Of a stretch of DNA of 64,000 nt, positions 37,116-49,667 are shown in pieces. The position numbers and the translations under genes were made by a program. Under the pieces are notes generated by a model. The model did not search any database. It saw only the letters and a program-made list of their open reading frames with translations, and was not told the origin of the DNA. The stretch's first letter is position 1. Each line of letters starts with the position of its first letter. Location: the NCBI GenBank assembly GCA_025093555.1, contig JAIWNF010000004.1, positions 806,001 to 870,000 of the forward strand, read 5' to 3'. Origin of the DNA: Circinella umbellata. Its lineage: Eukaryota; Mucoromycota; Mucoromycetes; Mucorales; Lichtheimiaceae.

Positions 37116-39285
37116 TTATTCTTTTTGGATATCTTGTTTTTTATCTTTATGGTCAGGTTGTTCTTCATCATCTTCTTGATTTGGAGTTTTGCCATTACCA
37201 TTTGTTATTTTAATGTCTTGTTGCTTACCATTGGATTCTGTGGCCTCTATAATATTTTCTTCTTTTGGGGTTTTCTTTTCTTCGTCGTCAGTAATTGGTT
37301 GCGTTTGTTCTTTTTCTTCTGCTACAGATGGTGATACTGATGATGAAGTTGCTGTAGGTGCACCCGAAGAAGTGGCCTTTTGAGAATTTTTATGGGCCAA
37401 CATAGCAACAATAGCAGCACCCAGCCCAGATCCATCACGAGCCAAAGAGAACTTCACCTTGTAAGAAATATACGGACCAAACATATCTTTTAATGCCTGC
37501 ATCATGTTGGCTTCGAAACAAGGATAGTGCTCGAACAAGGAACCATCAATACCGATCGTACAGCCGGAAGTAACCAAGTTACTTTGTTTTAAGACAGCTG
37601 CTATACCGCATGCAGATAATCGTGCCGCACGTCGTCCAACGATCTCGCATACACCTTTCACTAATTGCCGATCCATTAATGAAGTGGACGGAATGCTAAG
37701 AACATCTTCTAGAATATGACGCGTCTCTTGTAAATCGGGTGAATTATCTAATTCGATTGAAGACATATAAGCTGTATCAAAACTGTGTTGCTTGTTGAAA
37801 TCGTTCGATGAATAGCCGTCAAATATAATTTGTCGATCGATCAGATGTAAGATGACGTTCCGTGAGATTTCGCCCAAGTACATGCCAGAAATCATCTTTT
37901 CAAACATTTGTTGTCGTGGACGGAGTGACTCTCGGTCTACTTTACGATCATGAACAGTCAATGGTAAAACCAGTCGCTCGCAATCAAAGGCACCCCATTC
38001 GGTATTGACAACCATTTCATCATTAAGCGTTTCACCACCATCCCATTTTTTGATATCTTTTATTTTTTCATAATAACCTAATAATTTAACAATAATAAAA
38101 AAAGGTCACGCCATAACGTTCAGAAAAAAAAATTATATTTATTTATATTTTTAAACTTTAATAATAAGATACGCAGATAAAAAAGAAAGGTAGACATAGA
38201 AATTAACTTACATGCGTTTGTACCAGTACCAAGTATCACACCTATTGCCGTCTCAGGTACGCTGTACGCCAGCGCCATCAGCGTTCCAACTGCATCATTA
38301 ACAATCTACGAATTATGCCAAAAATGGAAATAGAACCGCGGTGAGCTTAATATATTTAACCAATCAGATGATGAGCATATATATAAATAGAGAAGAAGAT
38401 CTCATTACTTACTGCTGCAATATTCACAGGCACTTGTTTACGTAAGAAAGCGTCTTGTAACATTTCTACAACATCTTCGTGCACTGAATTCGTACAACTA
38501 TATCCTTTGGTCCATTGTTTTAATACACCTCGGTTAATATCCGTTTGGAAAAGAGGAAAGGAAAATGTAAATCCAAGTTGATATTTTTCTACTGGGGATG
38601 GTTCAATACCATTGTTGCTGCTACCACTACTGGTATCATGAGTACTATTGTTACTACTACTACCAGCAGCAGTAGTCACATTAGCGCTCGAAGATAAAGA
38701 AGAAGATAATATTGAACCAGTAGCATTTAATTCTGCAATAAAATTATCCAAGCATTCGGCAATAAAATCACATAAATCACGGAAGTCACCTTCCTTCAAG
38801 GTCAGTGGTACTTTATATTTTTTCTGTTGTATTTTGAATTCCTTATTGCCGCAAAGATCAACTTCGCAAACTCGTAAAAATGTCCCACCCAAATCTAATG
38901 CAAGGTACCGGCCCTTTTCTTCACCTGTTGGACGCCCACTAACAAAAGTTGGGAGCATAGCAACTATATATTAAATATCAAGTCATATTAGATTATTATT
39001 ATTATTATTACTAGTGGGTTTTATGTATGTAAGATAAAAGATAGAATCACCTGTGGCGCCCTCTTGATTTAATCCTTTTTGCATTTCTTTTTTGAGTTGT
39101 TCAGAAATATTTTTCATTTGTGCCAACGAAACATCAAAAGTTTGGTTGAGTTCTTCAATGATAGCAGCCGATTCATCTGCATTTTTTGGTGGACCCTCCT
39201 TTACATCCAATTTGCGAACACCGTTGCCATTCATGTTGCCTGGCGATAATTTTCGTGTTCGAAATCGATTTAAAAGCGACCGCAT
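37116..39285 (-). CDS. Hexokinase-family protein (divergent)
   Basis: Hexose phosphorylation, possibly with a regulatory role. Four exons on the minus strand: 39285-39051, 38963-38413, 38305-38212 and 38077-37116; 613 residues versus about 485 for yeast hexokinases. Motifs: LALDLGGTFLRV (phosphate 1), LGFTFSFPLFQ and TKGY (sugar-binding region), VNDAVGTLMA where the catalytic Asp is kept but the usual Thr of NDTVGT is Ala, GTGTNACY, NTEWGAF, IGIDGSLFEHYP and SGLGAAIVAMLA. Two additions make it long: a Ser/Thr/Asn-rich insert of about 40 residues (near 38600-38705) and an acidic, Lys/Glu/Gln-rich tail of about 90 residues after the kinase fold. The frame stays open for 28 more codons upstream of the chosen ATG, starting from a TTG. 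Motif drift and the tail suggest a hexokinase-like regulator as an alternative. Confidence 0.88.
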
Positions 39286-42200
39286 TTTTTGTGATATACT
39301 TTTCGACGGTCGTGGGTTATGTTGAGAAATAGGAGAAGTAATGGTGGCAGTTGCTGTTGTCGTCGTCAAAACAGCAGAAAGAAAGAAAAAAGATGGATTG
39401 GTGTGTTGTAGACGTCACTAATATAATAAATATAAGAAGAAGAAAAAAGAATGAAGGAGTAATATGAAAAAAAAAAATGAAGCTGAGCCAGCAGATTAAA
39501 AGTTCAGTAAAAATGAAAAAAGGGAAGAGAAGAGAAAAAAAAAGGTTAAAAAAAGAAGGCAAAGGTTATATATAGTTTAAAAAGTTAGAATATAATAAAA
39601 CTGTGTACTACTAACATTTTCGTCCAAAACAAGATTTGTCAACAATTGTATTATATAAACTATGGAGTACATTTGTTACAGCCTAGCTTTGGAATATGGG
39701 GTTTTGTGTGAACGTGTATTGTTCAGATGAACCGCGGCGGTTCATCCTCGATTCCAAAAATTACCGCTTGGTCCCGCAAGTAAAAACCACGTATTATGGG
39801 AAAAGTATAAGTTAAAATACTTTTCCCGACTGCCATCGAAAAAAAAAAGCTCTATAGTATGTTTCCTTGTTGCGCGTATGTTGACCATCAATTTTTTTTT
39901 AGGAAGAAAAGAAAATTCAGGGACCAGTAAACGAACCCTTTACTTCTTCGATTGAAATAAATCCTGACATTAACAGCTAATTTTATCTAAAATGGGTTGA
40001 CTATCAATAAATCGGTCTACACTGATAATAAAACGAAATTACTAATACTTCTGTATTATATAATTTTTGTAACCATATTAGTAGTGGTTTAGAAAATGAT
40101 GCCACCGAAACTCAATCTTTTTTTAATATTCTTCTATCTTGTTGATCAATGAGGATGAAGAAAAAATTTGACGAGCACTTCATTTTATCCTTGTCCATCC
40201 CAGAAGTTAGTATTGGTGTCACAATGACAAAAAAAATCATCCAGTTTCCTAATATGAAATATTCCACACCAATTTTTCTTTTCACGTAACACATTGTCGT
40301 TTATTGTTAAAGCTCAGGTGTTTATATAATCAGAGCCTAGAGACAATAGCTTTGACCTACCTGACTACGTATATAGTCTGCTTATCGATTTTTATCATCA
40401 GATGTCCAGTTTTTTTTTTTATTTTATCAAAAATGTGGCAGAGTAATTTTTTTAGGTTATTATACTACAATATTTAAATACGTACGTATAATATTATTTT
40501 CGTAAAAAATGATCGCTTTTATACCAACATAGATAATTAAACAAAAACGATTCTGTATTTAGGAGAAATAAAAGAAAGTTCTTTTTGTGTATAATTTGTT
40601 AAGTGAATTATGAAGTGCTATCGATTTCCAACCTATCTGTCCTTGAAATTATAGGACGCTTATAAACTGTAAAGAGTCGGGAAAGTTTAAAAATTAATGG
40701 TGTATCATACTAAAGGGTTAAAATTGTTCATCAGATTCAAATTATATATAATTTATGCGACTATGCGACAATTAATTAGTATACTATCACCTAATATTGT
40801 AATTTTCACAAAATATGACATTAGTACAGTGCAAGCTATGATATTTTTGGAATTGTTCCCTTTTTTTTGCGGTGTATGTGTATGTATGTGTGAGCGTGCG
40901 TGCGCATGTGTACTTGGAGTATAACAATACCATGTATACACAATAAAAAGAGGGTTTATTATTTTGATTAGTATGATAGGGAGGCCGACCCTGGGAGAAT
41001 TGATAAAACATCATCACTCCCCGCGACAGAACTTGAGGATTATATATAATCTTAATTCTGTATGTACGTAGTTCATTTCCCGACTTATATTTGATCACTT
41101 AAGCAAACTGTTTGATTCGCTTGAATGTCTCGGCTCCAGATTTTTCACGCGTTTATTATTATTAGATAAGACAAAAGAAACTGGTGAACTACGGAATTTC
41201 TGAGTAAGTGCTCATAAAAGTAATTTATTTCCGAGAAGCTATCACGAAAACAGTATTTATTCAAGTTGTGATTTAATTTACTATTGTTAAAAAAAAGTAA
41301 TATTAGAAAGAGAAAATCTGCATAAAATACCATGTCTGTATAAATGACAATACGAATAGACAAGGGGATAAATATAGATATGGCTTTCCTTTTTTCTTTA
41401 CTTATTTTGAAAATTCCAATGGTATGCTAAAAGAACCTGTTGTTTCTACAGTTCATCTCAAAATATACATATTGATATTAGATAGTCTGGTGATCCTCTT
41501 TGTAGATAATCTTTACCTATTTACTGTATATAATAGCTGGTTTTATAATTCAGAGGATATACTGTATATCACTATTAAGAGGTAGAGTTAATGATTGTGC
41601 ATTGGTCTGCCAACTTTACAAAACAGTTTATCTTACTTTATATAAATATATAATTAAAGCTGTTATTACCATGAACATTTATATCAATGAGGTCATGCAC
41701 TATTTACAATTATAATATGAGCTTTTATGCAATATGTATACACTTTTTTGTTCTGTTTTTCATTTTCTTTAGCTTTTTTATCGGCAAAACCAGAAGTTAG
41801 TATAACATATAATCAGAAGGTTGTTTGAAATCTTTGAAATGTCTGCTAAATGCTTTTCTTTATTGTAGCAAAAACGTAAAATTCTATTATTTGTTGAACT
41901 GCTCAAGTAATTAGTATTAATATGACCGCTTGATTGATATTTAAAATAATGATAATTGTAATGTGAGCACTGGTCGTAAGGATCCTTTTTTCGGATAAAT
42001 TAAGGCTATAATAACATCTTCTCTTCTGAATTGTACAACTGCGGCGTTCAAGATAATATGCTACACAAAGTACGTAAGAATCAAATGCATTCACACGCTC
42101 TGGATTATTCGTAGTTTCTTAGCTAAGTCGGTGCGAAGATAGGCCGAGGTAACCTGTATATTCTTGCTGAGGTGAATCAATACAAAAGTACAAAATTGCT

Positions 42201-43039
42201 ACTTTTCGCTTCGTATATCACCTTTTCAGATTTATTATTGAATGAGAATAAAAATAGAATAAACGTATATATTTAGTTATGTAATGCTCTTCATATATAT
42301 ATATTTATTTATTTATAAAAAAGCACTAGTTATGTTACAATAATCGACAAATGAAGCAGTTGAAACTACTTATATTGTTCACTAAATATTTACAACCCAT
42401 TTTTATACAATAAAGTTTGTTTTTCATTGTTTTATCTCAAAGCCTGAAGTGGTATTACGAGTAAATTTAGGTAGCATTCTCTCTATAAGTTTTAGCCTCA
42501 GTATTCAAAAACTTTCTGGTTGAAAAAAGCGAGTGTTTACTATATTTGATCTGCAATTTTTTACAAGTATCTGTCATGGTACTAAAGCTTGAATCATAAG
42601 TATTTGATAACACTTTTAAATAGTAATATATACAAAAAATTGTTGTAAAAAGTATGGTATAACAAGCTCATATGTTGATAGGTATACTACATGGGAGTCA
42701 GATTAGAGACATCCATTTTACAGCCCTGCGTAAGAAAAATCCAAATACGATAATATATATCACATGTAAGCATAGTTAGTAAGCAACAGTTTTCAGTAAA
42801 CTAAACTAACTATGTTGCTATATAATCCGCTATTTACATTAAGACCTCTACTGAAACTGTGTGTTATATTCAGAAATCCACACCACATTTAAGCCTTTTC
42901 TTATGTTAACTAATTTAGCGGGTCTTTCTCACCCACCCCCCGCTAGTCAGTTAGTTTTCGGAGTGTTTATGCAAAAACAGAATAATGAGAAGAAATAAAA
43001 ATAACCAGGTTGCTTCCATTAAAACTTATTTGTATAAAC
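39286..43039. other. 3.7 kb divergent region between hexokinase and TIM21
   Basis: AT-rich with no supportable gene. It holds the hexokinase leader (C/T-rich on the minus strand to about 39560), a GC-rich palindrome at 39726-39746, and a TG/GC microsatellite-like stretch at about 40870-40912. Open stretches such as 40697-40924 (+) and 41145-41363 (-) have no recognisable motif. Confidence 0.5.
39726..39746. promoter_or_regulatory. Perfect 10-bp-arm palindrome with CCG..CGG core upstream of hexokinase
   Basis: GATGAACCGC - G - GCGGTTCATC is a perfect inverted repeat in surrounding AT-rich DNA, 441 bases upstream of the hexokinase ATG. Paired CCG/CGG triplets are the recognition element of fungal Zn(II)2Cys6 regulators. 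Function as an operator is inferred from symmetry and location only. Confidence 0.4.
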
Positions 43040-44052
43040 ATGAGTCGAATGTTATCACGGTACATGACATATTCTTGCTTTTTCTTTAAAATAGTACCTT
43101 TTTTTTTGTCTTAATTGATAAAGTCTGACTCACATAATCATACGGAAATATAGTCAGGTACCAGTAATTTCGCGTACATTGGTACGACAACAGCAACAGC
43201 CAACATTACGCGTCTCTAACAATCTCTCAACTTCATGCCGTCGCTATGCAACTGTCAATGATAAAAAACCAGAACAACGAGCATCAATGATTTCGAAACA
43301 CACTGCAAAAGAATGGAAAGAATTATCAACACCACAGAAAGGTATTGTTGCAAGTCAAGTTTGTACTAGTTATAATAATAGTTCAAAGTGCACTAATAAA
43401 AAAAAACATGTATTCAATAGTGGTTGCTGCATCTAAGGTGACAGTGGATATTGGAGTAATTCTTACAGGTTTAGCAGTGACTTCTGCATTAATTTACTTT
43501 GTCGGCTCTGAACTATTTGGATCAGATAGTACTACTGCCATTTTTTCAAATTCTGTTGATCGTATCCGTGAGCATCCTGAGGTAAAATAAAATAAAATAA
43601 AACCCCTAAATCCTTCTTTTTACTTCTTTTTTTTCCATTATATTTATCGCACAGAATTTATATTTATCCTTTAGTTATCCGAGTTATTAGGTGCGCCCAT
43701 TAAAGGTCATGGTGAACCAAGCCGAAGTAGAATGAAAAGAAATAGACGTATTCATCATCAAATTGTAAATGATGCACAAGGTGACCCTCATTTGTTTATG
43801 CGATTCTATGTTGAAGGACCAAATGATGAAGGAACTTGTATGTTGGAAATGATCAAGGTAAAAAGTAAAAATAAAATTACAAATATTGTCATAATATGGG
43901 ATAATTACCATGTAAATGAGGAATGTATTATTGATAATGGTATTCGTTTTTAGGATGAGAAGGGTAGTTGGAAATATAAGCAATTATTCTGTGATGTACC
44001 AGGTCAAGGATACCCTTCACGTCGTTATTATGTTGAAGATAACAGATCTTAA
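43040..44052 (+). CDS. TIM21: Mitochondrial import inner membrane translocase subunit Tim21
   Basis: Tethers the TIM23 presequence translocase to the TOM complex and respiratory chain. Five exons: 43040-43059, 43154-43341, 43421-43581, 43675-43857 and 43954-44052; 216 residues (yeast 239). The basic N-terminus (MSRMLSRQVPVISRTLVRQ) is a presequence. One membrane span follows (VDIGVILTGLAVTSALIYFV, about 78-97), then the intermembrane-space domain, with ELLGAPIKGHGEPSRSRMKR, DPHLFMRFYVEGP and ending YPSRRYYVED. The conserved G.PI..(Y/H)GE and MRF.V.GP segments identify the family. The first exon is only 20 nt. Confidence 0.92.
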
Positions 44053-44476
44053 TATTAGTTATATTCTTATATTGATAATAATAAATACTTGTAGTCAGCA
44101 GGATTGGCACCTTCACCTTCTCACAAAATTAAAATAAGTCAAGTATTCTTTTTAATATATAAAAAAAGTATAATATAATAATATATGTGGTGTAAGAAGC
44201 AAAACGAGGAGAAAAAAATAAAGACGGGAAAAAAGGGAGGGAGAAATGGAGAAGAAAGAGAAAGAAAAAAAAAATAGAAAACAAGGTTTTTTTTGTTCTC
44301 ATATCTCTAACTGTAATTATCACATTATTATAACTGATTGGGTAAGGGAAAAAAGGTGAATAAAGAAAGATAAGATGTAAGTAGGCTATGTGGTTTGTTA
44401 CAGAGAGCAAAAAAAAGATAAAAATGATAAGAAATTAAAGGATGAGGAAAAAAAAGAAGATCAAAGAAAGGGGTTT
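44053..44476. other. Convergent 3' region between TIM21 and the septin gene
   Basis: 424 bases, with a purine-rich (AGAAAAA/GGAGG) stretch at about 44205-44285 and another at 44400-44470. No gene seen. Confidence 0.55.
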
Positions 44477-46174
44477 TTACTTGTTGAAAGTAAAACCTCT
44501 CTTCTTGGCAGATTTTTCGGGAGTAATAGGTCGACCCGATTCGAGACGACGTCTCTTTTCTTCCAAATCCAATCGTTGTTTGTCGAGTGCTTCCTTCATT
44601 TGTTTGTGACGAGCATACAATTCTTCTTCGGAATGCTTCAATTTGGATTCTTTTTCCTGTACCTTGGCTTGGAAGACTGCACGCATTTCGGCTTCCATTT
44701 TGGAAAGCTTTTGTTCGTGTGCAACACGTTCCTCCTCCATCTTTTGAACAGGATTGACTTCCTTGAAGACAGTAGGGTCTTGTTGAATACCCATAGCAGT
44801 TAACTTTTCGGTACGATAATTTTCATACAAGACATCATTGGTATATTCCTTAAGTTCTTCCATGTGTGTACGAATCAACATTTGTCTCAATTTGACAAAA
44901 TCACAATGTTCTTCGTTGTCAACTTCAATCACACCCCAAGGGTATTTACGACCACGGACTTTTTTACCATCCACTTCTACTTCCTTGTCCGAACCAACAA
45001 CAGCAAATGGAATCTTGGACATGATTTCACGGTTTTCTTCAATTGTTTCTTGATCATCATATTCGTAAGCAGGAGCTTGATAAATCTGAATCTTGTGGTA
45101 GTTAATGTCAGCCAAAATACGTTGCTTGAATGCATAAACTTCTTCTTCAGTTAAGGTATCTGCCTTGGCAATGACAGGAATCAAATTGACACGAGTGTGA
45201 AGGCGACGCATAAATTCAATATCCAATGGCTTCAATGCGTGACCTGTTGGAGCAATAAAGTAAAGACAAGCATGGATACGGTTGTCGACCATACGACGAC
45301 GGTTGACACGGTTTTCTTGTTCAAGATAAGCGTCGAAACGAGATTCAATGCTGTCTAAGATAGGTTTCCAGCTAAATGAATTATAATAATAATAATAATT
45401 AGTTGTTGTTGCTATTAGTATCGCTTTCTGGCATTGTTCTTATTGATCAACAATAATAATGATTGTATTGATTCAGCATATATTTTCTCTTTCTATTTCC
45501 AAATAGTTTACCTTTGTTCGTTGTTGACGAAATCACCAAAACCAGGTGAATCAACGACAGTCAAGCGCAGCTTGACGCCATTTTCTTCAATATCAGCAGT
45601 GATAGATTGGATTTCCACTGTTTCAGGAGTTTCATGTGTAGGTTCGACGTTTTCCTTTGGTGGATAAAGTCCAGTGTTGAAAAGGGTGTTTACTAATGTT
45701 GATTTACCCAAGCCAGATTCACCTATAATGATAATAAATGAGTATATATATATATATATATATATTGTGTATTTCAGAATAGATAAAACTAAAACATACC
45801 AACAACCATGCAGGTGAACTGGAAACCCTTTTTTACCGACTTGCGGTGAACTTGATTAGGAAGGTTGGCAAAACCTACATAACCTGCAAGTTTCTTGCGG
45901 ACAACAGTAATCTATAATGTATATAAATTCATAAATATGAGTTTCAAAGTGTATACAGATATTTATAAAGTTTAAGAAATGCTGAATTAAAATAATATAA
46001 AAATGTGAAATACTTTACACCAGATGATGAGCCGTTTGCTTGATCAGCTAAATTTATAATATATAATATAAAAGAGAATTAATTATTATTATTTTTGTCA
46101 AACGAGATGATGTTATTATAATAAAATAAACGAAATATAATAATTGACTATGTTGGTTGTTCCTTACAAGACAT
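44477..46174 (-). CDS. CDC3: Septin, Cdc3/AspB class
   Basis: GTP-binding cytoskeletal protein that polymerises with other septins at septa, hyphal tips and branch sites. Five exons on the minus strand: 46174-46168, 46047-46019, 45911-45800, 45722-45512 and 45371-44477; 417 residues. [20 protein letters not shown] is the polybasic lipid-binding leader typical of the Cdc3 class. P-loop GESGLGKST is at 50-58, G3 is DSPGFGD, and G4 is AKAD (about 188-191). The septin unique element contains [14 protein letters not shown]. The C-terminus is a strongly charged coiled coil (about 310-395), ending [11 protein letters not shown]. Exon 1 carries only seven coding bases (ATGTCTT) and exon 2 only 29. 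The short N-terminus, compared with yeast Cdc3 (520 residues), matches filamentous fungal AspB-like septins. Confidence 0.93.
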
Positions 46175-46672
46175 TATTATAGAAGAATGAAATTATATAA
46201 ATTTAGATGATGAAAAGTAAAAATAAAAAAAGTACGTTTTAGAACTTCTAGGAAAAAAAAAAGAGGAGATATAAAAAAAAAAGAAGGAGAGTAAGTTGTT
46301 GGAAGAGAAAGGGCCTGCTTCAAAAAATAGTGTTATGTAGCTTTGTTTTTTTTACTTGCAGGGTAACAAGAAGAAAAAAAAAGTTTTATAAAAGAAAGTA
46401 ATAAAAAATAAGGAGAAAAAGGGGAGAAGTGTATATTATGTGGACCCGGAGCGCGTTTTTTTTGTTGTTGTTGTATATGGTGGTGCTGTAACCATGAGCT
46501 AATTTGAATTGATCACGACGTTTATGGCGATGAATGGAATTTTTGTGTAACCCAAACTAAATTTTTAATAGAGGACATCTTCTCTCATATACAGTAACAA
46601 CCTATTTCCACGTTTCATTTATAAATGGAAATGTCAATCTTTTTTTTTTTGCTTTTGCGTAACCTTCCTTCT
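46175..46672. other. Septin upstream region / 3' region of the next gene
   Basis: 498 bases between two minus-strand genes. Purine-rich runs at about 46230-46310 and 46370-46430. No gene seen. Confidence 0.55.
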
Positions 46673-47995
46673 TTATACTGTAATGGTTGAATCTAAAAAT
46701 ATTGGTGATGGTCGCCTTAATATAAAACTATTTTCATCGTCATCGTCATGGTGATCATTACTATCGTTTTTGTTGTCAGGTACAACAATGGTTGGACAAG
46801 ATACGTTGATATGACTACTAAAGTTACTATTGTTGTATATATGATTAGAGTTCAAATATATAGGTGAACACCGATTATCTATTATAAGTGTAAATATTTA
46901 TAGACAATTTGAATCAATATACATATATTTATGCATATACTATACAAAAGCGTCGCTTGCATACATATAAAAGACATACGTATATTTTAAGGAGTTGTAT
47001 TTTTTTTTTTTACCTTTTTTTATAAAAGCATTTTGAACTCGGGAAGAAATCCAACGAAGCATGTATCCTATTTTGTTGCCGTCGTTACTATTATCAGCAG
47101 TATAATTTCGTTGTTTGTGATCGTAATGATGTGGTAAAGAAGGTGATGTAAAAGAAGGAGGTGGAGGAGGTGGTGGATGTTGAGGGGTAGTTAACGATGT
47201 TGATATGGATGACGATGAATAGTAGGAGCAAGAATATGAAATCGAAGAAGGAGTACTATCTTGCTGTACTACCACTATCTTTTTATCAGGAGTTGTTGAA
47301 CTAGGAGCAACAGCAGTCTTTTCAGTAATACTGGCTACCGTATTCGACCTTTCATTAAGTAATGCTTGTGTTACAGCAGGCATAAAAATATCACTTTCAG
47401 GATGTATATAATGAAGGTGGTGGAAGTGATGCTGACGTTTTGTTGGTAAAACATTCACGTAGTGGCTATTACTACCTTCAGTACTAATATTACTGACATT
47501 ATTACATATAAATTCATTTTTGTTATTGCTATAGTTATAGTTGTTGTTACTATTATTGTAATCTTCTTGGTGATTGGTGGTTTTCATTGATTGTTTTTCT
47601 TGTCGCTCGGCAAACTTTTGCTGTTGATGTTGATGTGCTTCTGGGATTTTTAGCAGATTATCCTTTTGTGTTTGGTTTTTAAGAATACGTTGCTGTACTA
47701 GTCGACGTGTTTCTGATGATGGACGTACTTTACTGGAGCGTCTAATGGTGTTACGGCGTTGAAGATGACTTGGCATTCGAATGGGAGTTAACTTGGGTGG
47801 TTCTGGTAATCGAAGTACTTTGACAGATACCCTTTTTGTTATATCATTCGTTTCAGTGATCATTAATGATTCATTTGCAAAAACACACTCGGTATGTTTA
47901 GCATTATTGTCTTGTAATGAAGTACCTCGAGCCACAGTAGATGTTGGGTATTTGAATGATTTTTTGTTTATTCCAACAACGCCCAGCACTTTCAT
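46673..47995 (-). CDS. Uncharacterised disordered protein
   Basis: Two exons on the minus strand, 47995-47014 and 46878-46673, in phase, 395 residues. The start is the ATG at 47995 (MKVLGVVGINKKS); an upstream open extension has only a GTG. Low-complexity throughout: a basic segment with RRNTIRRSSKVRPSSETRR (about 75-95, phosphorylatable RRxS sites), Gln/His-rich and Asn/Tyr-rich segments, a poly-Pro run (HPPPPPPPSF) near 290, and an acidic HHDDDD patch near the C-terminus. An RWISSRVQNAFIKK helix precedes the splice junction. The family is not recognised. Poly-Pro plus basic Ser sites would suit a cytoskeletal or signalling scaffold, but this is speculative. Head-to-head with the 135-residue gene. 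Confidence 0.65.
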
Positions 47996-48758
47996 TATTA
48001 TGTAGATTAATTCAATCACTATATCAATTTATAATTATGATTATAGTAATAAAAGTAAAAAGAAGAAAGAGGAAAGAGGAAAGAGGAATAGATAAAAAAA
48101 GAAGAATGGGTCCCCAAAACAAAAATTGATCTATCTTTTTCTTTCAATAATGGCAATAACTTGAATAAATAGAGAATAAATGAAAACATATTGAGAAAAA
48201 CGAGCTATATTTAAATTCATAACATTTTATCAGTTGTAAATAGAAAAATGGAACAAAGAAAACCTTGAATATAAGAGGAACAATGAAACGAACACCAGTC
48301 GGGATTATTTTATAATAATGTTGCCACAGCAACCAGAAGTGCATAAGTTACTTTCTATAAAATAGAGCTCCGACACTACGGGATAACCAGCATGATATTA
48401 TTTGCAAGATATGGTAAAAATTCATTCATTTCTCTTTTTATTAAGAGGTGTAATTCTCGGCTCTAAACTTATTTTTATTTTTTTGGCTTTGTCTCTTTTT
48501 GCTTCTCTCTTGGCTATTTTTGGTTTCTAAATACAAAGTAAGCATTTACCAATCTTTTTTCTTTCTTTCTTTTTTGTTTCCTCGTTTTATTTTACACACG
48601 GTCGTTTTTTTTTTCATTTCTTTATACGTAACTCACAAAGTTATCATAAAATACCCCAACCCATTCCATTCCTCACACAACACCAGCAAATCATATACAT
48701 ACGAACAAATACATTATTCTTTTTTGCACTATATAATCATTATTTAAATAATTAAAAA
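47996..48758. other. Divergent promoter between two uncharacterised genes
   Basis: 763 bases. A/G-rich then T/C-rich tracts (for example 48060-48085 and 48560-48625). No gene seen. Confidence 0.55.
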
Positions 48759-49367
48759 ATGTCTTATAACAATAAACCATCCATTTACGATTCATTACCC
48801 ATGCTGGATTCATGGTATAATAAACAACAAATCACCTCTCCTACTATTCAACATAACTTTCGTTCAAATGATTCCAATTGCTGTCCACGGTTTCCTAGTA
48901 ACAATAAGAAACCAAGACGTAACCCACATCAATGTGTTTCCTTTTCAATTGAACCTCCATCAGTGCATTATATACGATTTTCACGAGCAATTCTTGATAA
49001 TGGTAATGACGAAGACGAAGACGAAGACAATAATGATGATGATTATGAAAACAGCTATAGTTATGAAAATAAAAAATATAGTCATCGAGCAGGGCGGATC
49101 AATAAAAGTGGTAAGTAGTAATCCACCTCTTTTAGTAATTTGTTTAGTTATAGCAGAGTGTTGTTTGTACTACCCATACAAGTTGTACAATATATGGTTT
49201 CGGTACATATTTCTTGTGCTGCCATCCCCCCTTCTTTTTGAACACCCCCTTAAAAATTCTCTTTCTTTTATACTCACTCAAAGTAACAACTCTTTCTTTT
49301 CTCTTATATAGTTAAATCGATTATGAAGAGCTTGATATTGAAGCATACTCGTCGTATAATTTCATAA
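48759..49367 (+). CDS. Uncharacterised 135-residue acidic protein
   Basis: Two exons, 48759-49110 and 49312-49367, join in phase. The sequence is hydrophilic, with SFSIEPPSVHYIRFSRAIL in the middle, then an Asp/Glu/Asn run (GNDEDEDEDNNDDDYEN, about 85-101) and a short basic C-terminus (SLILKHTRRIIS). The CVSFSIEPPSVHYI segment resembles a short linear motif region; no domain is recognised. The start ATG follows an A-rich leader. Possibly regulatory; function unknown. Confidence 0.6.
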
Positions 49368-49448
49368 TAATAGAAATCAAACAAAAGGTTAATCCTTTGT
49401 TTCAATTTTGTCTTTTTTTGTACCAATTCGTAAAAAGTAGTTTCAATA

Positions 49449-49478
49449 GTAGAAATAATGATTTGTTATCATTTCTAC
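49449..49478. terminator. Hairpin with adjacent T and G runs in a convergent 3' region
   Basis: Arms GTAGAAAT (49449-49456) and ATTTCTAC (49471-49478) enclose 14 bases, with further partial pairing. The stem is followed by T14 and G8 runs at about 49484-49505. It lies between two converging genes, so a 3'-processing or termination role is possible. Confidence 0.3.
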
Positions 49479-49667
49479 GAAAGTTTTTTTTTTTTTTGGG
49501 GGGGGATGGGATATATTTTATTTCTTCTCACTTTCTCCTGACAATGACTCTATGACTATTTTGTTATTATTATCATTATTGATCTCCTTGCTTGTTAAAC
49601 CTCAGTAACTATTAGTGCAATTGATATTTTTTTCAAGATCAGTTTTTATAGAATTAACGAGTATCAT

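Noticed and set aside
44390..44803. 137-codon plus-strand ORF opposite the septin gene
   Set aside because: Antisense shadow of the septin coiled-coil exon.
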